DNA of 21,190 nucleotides from an uncultured bacterium (GTDB lineage Bacteria; Bacteroidota; Bacteroidia; Chitinophagales; CAIODY01). The position numbers and the translations under genes are program-made. The first letter of the stretch is position 1; every line of letters begins with the position of its first letter. The stretch spans positions 1 through 21,190 of the forward strand of contig CAIQHW010000481.1 in assembly GCA_903871715.1 (NCBI GenBank), in the 5' to 3' direction. This document shows positions 1-9,000 of the stretch, one piece after another. The notes beneath the pieces were generated by a model. That model was not told where the DNA came from, made no database searches, and was given only the letters and a program-made list of their open reading frames with translations.

Positions 1-3000
1 CCACAAGTGCCTGTTAATACTTCAAAGGCGGCATCGTAATTGCCTGCGCTCAATACGCTAAACGTGATGGCTGTTACACCGCTTGGCTTATTTACTTGGT
101 ACCATACATCATCGTCGGCATTGCCAGTGCAATTGCTCGATGGGCTTGATGCATGTCCATTATAGCTCGTGCCAGCTAATGCTACACAACCTGGGGTTAA
201 ATTGATGCCAATCGCATCGCTGCATTCATCGTTAACCGCATTTACTATTACTACTGCACTGCCCGATAAGTCATTAACACTATTGGTGGTGCAATTATTA
301 GCATCCATTACAGATGCTACAGTATAAGTAGTTGTGGTACTTGGCGTAACAGTTACTGTATCGTGCAATGTACTCGAGGTATGCGGTACTGCCGAACCAG
401 TTAAGTAATAGATAAACGGAGGTGTTCCAGTAAAAGTAATAGGCAGTTTAGCATTATTCCCTACGATAATAGATTGATTGCCACTAATTACCGCAGTTGC
501 TGGTTGGCGCATTAACAATTGTATTGTATTGCTGGCTGTTAGCTGACTACATCCACCATTTACTGTGCAATGATAATGATGTCCATTTAAACTATATGGG
601 AAGTTGGTAATAGAAAACGAAGCAGTTGTAGCACCGCCATAAATAGAGCCATCTGCATTTAACCCATTCGTTACATTTGCCCATATTCCGCCACCAACGC
701 TATCCTGCCATTGGTAAGTTAATGTACCATAACCACTTGCAATTAGATTAAACGTTACACCAGTGTAGGCACACAAACTGCTTGTAGTGCTTTGAGGTTG
801 AGTGGTAATGGATGCTGGTAAATTTACACTAATAGTTGCACTATTATTAGAACTAAATGCTGCACTACAATTAGGCGTTACATCCGTTCTCGTAATATTT
901 GAAACTACAATTGATTGATTATTGTTAGCAACTGTTACTGGTAAAGTGAAGCTAGCATTACCCAAATTATTAGCCACAACACTTGTTGCGGATTGAGTTG
1001 CTCCACCATTAATCGAATAAGAAATTGTAGAAGTACTATTTGCCACTAAACCAGTTAAACTTACAGTAGCATTATTAGCAGCACATACTGTTGAAACGCC
1101 AATATTAGACAAAGTTGGTTCAGCATTTACAACAACTGTTATTGCATAAGGATTTTCACAACCTCTTAGTGAGTTTTGAGCATATAATGTGCCTGTATAA
1201 GAACCAGCTACACTTGGTATATTATTAATAGCAATAGTAGAAGGACCAGCTGATATTGCAGTAGGTGATACATTTGTTAAACCAGCAGTTAAAGCTGCAG
1301 TATTCCAACTGATTCGATATTTGTCGGTACCATTAGCAATATTGGAATAAGACAAATTAGCAGATGTAGTACTATTACAAACCGTAACACTATTGCCACT
1401 TAAAGTTATGCTTGGTAATGAGAAATCTACATCAGAAGTAGTAAATGTGATAGGAGCTGAACCACCATTGTAAGTAGCACCAGTTCCATAGGCTGGATTT
1501 ACTGTATTACCTGCTCCACTCCATGTACCATTGCTGCTTAATGCAGGGCAACCAGCTATTAAACCAGTAGCCACATCACGTTGTTCGATGCGTTGAATAC
1601 CATTTTGCAAAGTAGTAGGCACATATGCACCCCAAGCACCAGCAACACCATCTACACCACCAGTAGTATTATACCAATAAGTAGAAGTGGTCGTAATACT
1701 GTCATTTTCAGCCCAAGAACCATATAAAGGTCTATTAGAACCAGTTACATTATCATACAAGAAAATCATGTTTTCGGCGGCAGCATTCGAGAATCCTTTT
1801 ACTGCACGTGCACCATTTGTGCCACCATGTGTTTCGGTTAACATGTTAATGGTACTGTTAGTTCTAATGCTTTGCGTAATAGCAGTTCCATTATTCCCAT
1901 TATTTAATTGCAAGTAGAAATAAACTTGCGTACCAGCAGCAAATACTGCATTGGCAGTTGGTACCATCGAGAACCAACCTGTATAGCTACCATTAGCATC
2001 AGTAGTAAACAAAGAGTAATTTCCTGAACTGGAATTAGCATTATTTTTTAATTCGCTGCCCGACATACTTTTTGAAGAAGAGAAACCAACCACATAACCT
2101 CCTTTAGAAGTTTTAGAATTGTTGATGGCGAAGTAATTGCCTGGTGCCGAGTTAGTAGTGATAGAAGCAGAATTAGATGCGCCTGTGAAATAACGATATG
2201 TAGCATTAGGCGTTAAACTATCTACTCTTAAACGACATACGTACTGAATTCTATTAGCAATAGTATCACCACTTAAAGCATATTGAGGGAATATTAATTC
2301 GGCAATAGCTGGCACTTTTACTGGTGTAGCTGAAACCACTACCCCACTCGACCAAGTAGAACCATTTCGAGTAAATATTTTGAAGTAATAAGTGACCCCA
2401 TTGCTTAATCCAGTAATAATTTGCGGCGATGAAGCACCTTTATACACTACAAATCCATTCGCACCATATGCTGTTCCTGCACCATATGTAGTATTAGCGG
2501 TGTAAGCACTTCCATTTCCAGAAGGACTAGCAAAGCTGTTGACAGGCGAAGCCACAATCATCACTTCATTATAACATCCTATTGGATTAGTCCAAGTTAC
2601 ATTCAATTGACTGTTGGCACCCGTAGTGCTAGCAGTTGCACCTGTAACATTATTAATACCAGAAATAGCAAAGGTTTGTACACCACCAGCTGAATAACCC
2701 GAACTTGTGGCACTTCCTAAGGCAAATGTCAAATCGCCGTTAGTAATTGCGTTTACGTGTATTGTATTGTTTTCTGTTGCACAAGGTACATCAGTGGTTA
2801 AAAACAAATAAGCATTACCAATTTGAATATCTTTACTTAAACCGCTAAAAGTTTGCACACCAGCACCTAATCCAACAGTAAGTGTTCCTAACAAAGTAGC
2901 AGAACCAGCATTAAAGGTAGAAGAAGAGGTTTGGTACCATAATTTTAAATTTGTTAAATCGCTTGCTGTATAAGAACCAGATGTAGTTAAATTAACACCT

Positions 3001-6000
3001 GTCAATTTAGCTTTTACTGTAGCAATATTAATTCCAACTGTGTATAACAAATTGTTGTTGGTATTTTGAGTAATGCTACCAGCTGCAATAGATGGTGTGG
3101 TTAAAGTAATTGTTGGTGTAGGAATATAAATTGTTTGTAAGCCGCTTGCTGCAACACTTCCAGTTGGTGTACCCACAGCAAATGTTAAAGTAGTATTCGC
3201 ATCGGTATAAATAGTATTCCCAGCAGTAGCTGAAGAATCTACATCGGCGGTAAACCAAAAATATGCCGTTGTTCCATTGCTAATGCTTTGACCTAGCGAA
3301 CCAAAAGTAACTGCATTACCACTGCCTACAATGGCTTGAGTAGAAATTAAAGAAGCAGCTGCAAAATTGTTAGTAGTATTGTAATACAATTTAAAGCTAT
3401 TAGCTACTAAATCGGTAGTAGCATAAGAACCTAAAGTATTTACTACAACTGAATTTAAATTGGCATTAGCCACCGTAATAGCGGCTTGGAAAGTAGAAAT
3501 AATATTGTTTACAGAATTATTAGCAATATTGCCTGTATTTACTTGGTTAGGTGCACTTACCACAATAGTAGGTAAGGAAGATGTAAATGTTTGAACACCT
3601 CCAGTTGTAATGCTGTTAGTTTGAGCACCCGATTTAAAGGTTACTGACGGAATACCAGCATTAATCGTATTGTTTGTTGTACAACCCAATGGCACATCGC
3701 AAGTAATCCAGAAATAGCCTGTGCTTGGATTAGCTAAAGTAATGCGTTGCGACAAACCACTAAAATTAACTGCTGTACCTGCACCAACAATAGCTTGCGA
3801 ACTACCTAATTGGGTAGCTGAACCAAATGAATTGGTGGTGCTATACCACAATTTAAAGCTATTGGATACTAAATCGGCAGTGGTTGAATAACTACCAGCA
3901 GGTGTAAAGCTTAAAGCAGTAACCGTATCATCGGCTAAAGTAATAGCTGCTTGAAAATTAGATAAAACCACATTGTTGGTACCACCAGAAACTGTACCTA
4001 ATGTAACTTGCGTAGGCGAAGTTAAAGTAGCTAAAGGCACACCTACAAAAGTGAAAGTAGTATTACCAGTTAAAGTAGTTGTAGTAAAGTTACCTTTAGT
4101 AGTAATATTGCTCGAAGCTAAATCAATACGAATATTAGCAGTGTTTACCGTTACATTAGCACCCACATCGGCTACTAAGAAATAATTTGTGGTAACACCA
4201 TTCGCTAAAGTTTCATTTAAACCAGTAATCGTAATATCTGAAGTAGAAGTGCCAGGAGTAATAGTAATACCAGTAACTGGTGTATTATCGCCAGCAGTAG
4301 CATAGCTATTATCAGTTGAACGATACAATTTCCAATTGGTTAAATCAGTAGCACCTGGTATCCGGCTGGTGCTAAATTTCAACCCTGTGATACCAGCCAC
4401 ACCTGTAGAAGCAACGCCAAAACCAAATAATGCTTTGTTAGTATTACCAGCAACTAACACTGAAGATGATATACCATTTGTTAATTGAGACAACACTTCG
4501 CTATTCGGTGCAAAAGCAATACCACGGAAAACAGTGCCAGTAGCAGCAGTTGCTACAGTAGAAGCTGTAATTGGATATCCTGAACCAGCATCCATAAATG
4601 AAATAATTGTATTAGCAGAAGCAACGGTGGTAGTTGCATAAATAATTGGATTAGAACCAGACCAATCTACACAAATTCCTCTACAAGGTGTTGAACAAAC
4701 CACCGTACCAGTTGTGTTCCATACGCCAGCTGTTGCTGTAAACTTTTTAATACCAGCTGTATTATCAGCCACATACATAATATTGTTAGCAGAATTTATT
4801 GAAAATCCATAAGCGTCAGCAGTGCTAGCAACTTGAGTCCAGTAATTTGAACCTGTACTTGCGTTTACAGTATAAGTGCCAGCTGTAGTCGGCATACCAG
4901 TTCCGAATTGGTAAACACCAACAGTTGAACCAGATGAAGAACTAAAATATAGTTGTCCATTAAATATTTGAGCTACTCGGTGATTTGTAGTTGGACCAGT
5001 AAGGTTGGCAGGTGTTCCTGTTCCAAAATAATTGGTGCCACCAGTTCCACCTGTTGTGGTACCACAACCCCAATAATTACCTAACCCATCGCTGGTAGCA
5101 CTTCTAAAATTATTACCTGTACAGTAAGTTGTTGAAGTAGTAGGAACAGTTAATGTTAACCCTGCTGTCAATTGTGCAATAGCTCTTGGATATGTTGTGC
5201 CAGAAATTACACTTGCACCTACACCAGTAGTATTTGAAAATGAGCCAGTATTTACATATCCAGGGAAAATAAGATATCGTTTATCATTGGATAAAGTTAA
5301 AGCACCTTCAGAAGTTGCAGAACCGCTTTCTACTAATGAAGTACTTGAAGAGCTATGAGAAATAGAATCTCTTGCTCGTGCCGTTCCTGCTGTTGTATAT
5401 TCTTGTAAAATAATGGTATTTCCATTAGCATTTAATGCAGTTTCAAATCCATTACCTAATTGCAACACTACTAAATTCCCTGCCACAAAATCGGCATAAT
5501 AAAGTGCTGTTACATCGGTTGTACCGCTGCTCCATGTTGTACCATTACGGGTAATTATTTTAAAGTAGTAAGTTATATCCGCTTGTAAACCAGTTACAGT
5601 TACTGATGTACCTGTTCCTTTATACACCACATTACCATTACCCAAAGCAGAACCTGTGCCTACTACTGTATTAGCCGTATAGCTATTGCCACTTGGTGTG
5701 CCATTATTGGCAGCACCAGCCGAAGCTACCACCATTACATCACTTACACAACCTGTTGGCAATGTCCATGAAATAGTAGTTGTTGGCGTAGCAATAGTTG
5801 GTACAGTAGCAGCAACCGCTGTAGCATTATTTACTGTAGTAGCCGTAATAGTTTGTGCACCACCTGCTGCACCACTACCAGATAATGTACCAGCCGAGAA
5901 AGTAAAATCAGAAGTAGCAAATGTGCCGATATTAATTGTATTCCCTACAGTTGCAGCACATGGCACATCGGTAGTTACAAATAAATAACCTGTGCCTACA

Positions 6001-9000
6001 GAGAATAATTGAGATAAACCAGAGAATGTTTGCACCCCAGCACCTAAACTAGTAGTTAAGGTTTTTAATAAAGTAGCTGTAGATGAATTAAATGTAGTAG
6101 TAGTTTGATACCACAATTTGAAGTTGGTAATATCGCTGGTAGTATAAGAACCAGCAGTTGTAAAGTTTACACTATTTAAAGTGGTACCATTTAACGATAC
6201 GGTTACATTTGCACGGTATAAAACATTATTAGTGGTGTTAGCAGCCATATTACCAGCCGCAATAGTTCCATTTGCTAAACTAACCAATGGTGTAATAAAC
6301 AAAATAGTTTGCGCACCACCAGCGCTGATAGAACCGCTTAAATTAGGCGAAGCACTAAAGGTGAAAATTGGATTGTTAGCTATACTCACAGTATTGGCTG
6401 GTGTTGCTGTGCTCGAAATAGAAGTAGTAATCCAGAAATAGCCTGTGCTACCAGCGTTAATAGTGGTATTTAAACTGCTGAATGTTAAAGTAGTACCATT
6501 GCCAGCAGCAGCTAAAGTAGAAATAACCGTAGCAGATGCAAATGTATTTGAGGATGCATTGTACCACAATTTAAAATTGCTTACATCGGCAGTAGCATAA
6601 GTACCAGCCGTAATAGCAGCAATAGAATTTAAGGTAGTGTTAGCCACTGTTACAGCCGCTTGGAAATTTGAAATTGGTAAATCAGTTGTACCTTGATAAA
6701 CATTAGCAGGTGTAATTTGCGATGGTGATGAAATAACTACCACAGGCGCAGTTGCAAATGAAGTAGTAGGTGCGCCAGCAGTTAAATAGTTATAAGTGCC
6801 TGCATTGGTACCATCCCAAGTGTAAGGAATTAATTTATAATTGTAAGTATTACCCGATAAAGCAGTAGCATCATTAGCTGAAGTGGCGCTTCCGCTAATA
6901 GTAGAACTAATAATAGTAGAACCAGATGCAGCCACTGGTGCATAACCATTGGCATTGCTTAAAGCTGGTGTGCCCGAAGTGCTTCTTAATAAAATATAAC
7001 CAGTTGCGGTTGCACCCGATGATGGGAAAGTAGCTGCGTTCCAAGTTAAATTGATAGCAGTATATACTGTAGCCGATGCTTGTAAATTGCTAGCTTGTGC
7101 TGTAGCAGGATTAGATAAAGTATAAAAAGCAGAATCAGCACCATAAACTGTTGTGCCATTATTTACATAAGCTGCTGCATAATATTTTGTTTGAGGATTT
7201 AAACCTGTTAATGAACTAGTGAAACTGCTTGTGCCAGCATCATTGGTTGAACCTAAATTAGTTGTTAAAGTTGGTGATGGGCTAGTATTCCAAACCACAC
7301 CTTGTGCCGAAATAACGCCACCGCCATTAGATACTGAATTACCACCACAAGTGGCCGAAGTAGGTGCAATGCTAACTACTCTTGCTGTAACCACCGATGG
7401 TGGACCAGATAAAGTAGAATAAGGTGTAGATGCAGCCGACCAAGCCGAACTACCAGCAGCATTATTTACTCTTACTCTGAAATAGTAAGGTGTAAACCCT
7501 GCCAAACCAGTAGCAGAAATAGATGTAGAAGAAGATGAGATATTGTTTTGTGTAAAGGCTACTGGACTAAAAGTAGTGCCATTAGTAGATACCTGAATTT
7601 CATAAGTATAAGTAGCACTACCACCCGTAGAAGGTGCTGTCCAAGATGCTGTGAAGGAAGAAGAAGTTGCGCCCGAACCGCTACCTACATTTGGTGCATT
7701 AGCTACTGTTGTATAGTTGCCTGTTGGTGGACTGGTGGTATTATAAGTACCACTGCCACAGTTGTTATATTCCCATGCTTTGTAATAATATACTGTATTT
7801 GCTATCAATCCTGTTACGGTAACTGTATTACCAGTGCCAGCTAATACAGTTTGTTCAGTACCAGCAGTAGCATAAGCTGCATTAGCAGTATAAGTGCCAC
7901 TTGGCGATAAAGTTGGTGCAGCAGTATTAAATTGAACCAATCGTGCATCACCATTGCCTATGGTTAATGGAATCGTGATGGAATTTACTGTTGAAGAAAC
8001 GGAACCCAAAGCCACTTGCGAACTTGGTGCCGAGCATGGATTAGGAACAATTTCGCCAGTGCTTAATATCATGGCACCTTTGCCATAAGTGCTGCTGCCT
8101 GTAAAAGTAATATTAGCTAATTGTGCAGCAGCTAAAGCTGTATTTGCCGAACCAAAAATAATTTTTGGACCTGAAGTATTTGTTGTGCCTGCTGTGCCAC
8201 CCCATCCTGTAATGGTTAATGTGCCAGACCATGTGCCGCTATTTACTGCATTGCTGGCAGCAAAAGATAAAGTATGATTACCTGTGCCCATAGCAATGGT
8301 TGAATTAGCACTTACATTTAAGGTACCTAATGTTTGTGAATAACCTGTGGTTGCGCCTGTTCTCAATGTACCACCATTTAATGTGGTATTGGAAGCAGGT
8401 AAAATAGTGGCATTACCTAATTGCAAAGTGCTGGTGCCACCAATTGTTGTTGTTCCTGTATAAGTATAAGCCGTAGAGCCACCAAAAACTTGTGTACCGG
8501 TACCTAACAAAGCTAAAGAAATAGCACCAGTTATAGTACCATTATTGCCAGTGGTGGTTGTACCATAAGTATTGGTAGTAGAAGTATTGATGGTTAAAGT
8601 AGCAGCTGCTGTAGAAGTTACTGTATTTGTACTACTACCAGAACCTAATGTTGTAGATAAACCAGCAATGGTTTGATTAAAACCATTTAAATCAAATGTA
8701 CCCACGTTGCTGCTCGCTGCCTGACCTATATTTACAATAGTAGTAGAAGGCAATGCCCCAGCAATACCTAGTTGAACTGTACCATTATTAATAGCAGTAG
8801 CACCGGTATAAGTAGATAAACCACCTAATAACAAAGTACCAGCACCTTGTTTTGCCCAAGTACCTAAAGTAGTTAAGTCTGCAATAATACCATTGAAAGT
8901 TATTACGCCAGCACCTTTAGTGCTAATAGAAGTGGTAGCAGATGAACCCAATTGAATACCTCTATTGCTATTAATGGTAAAAGTAGCTGCACTTAAAGTA

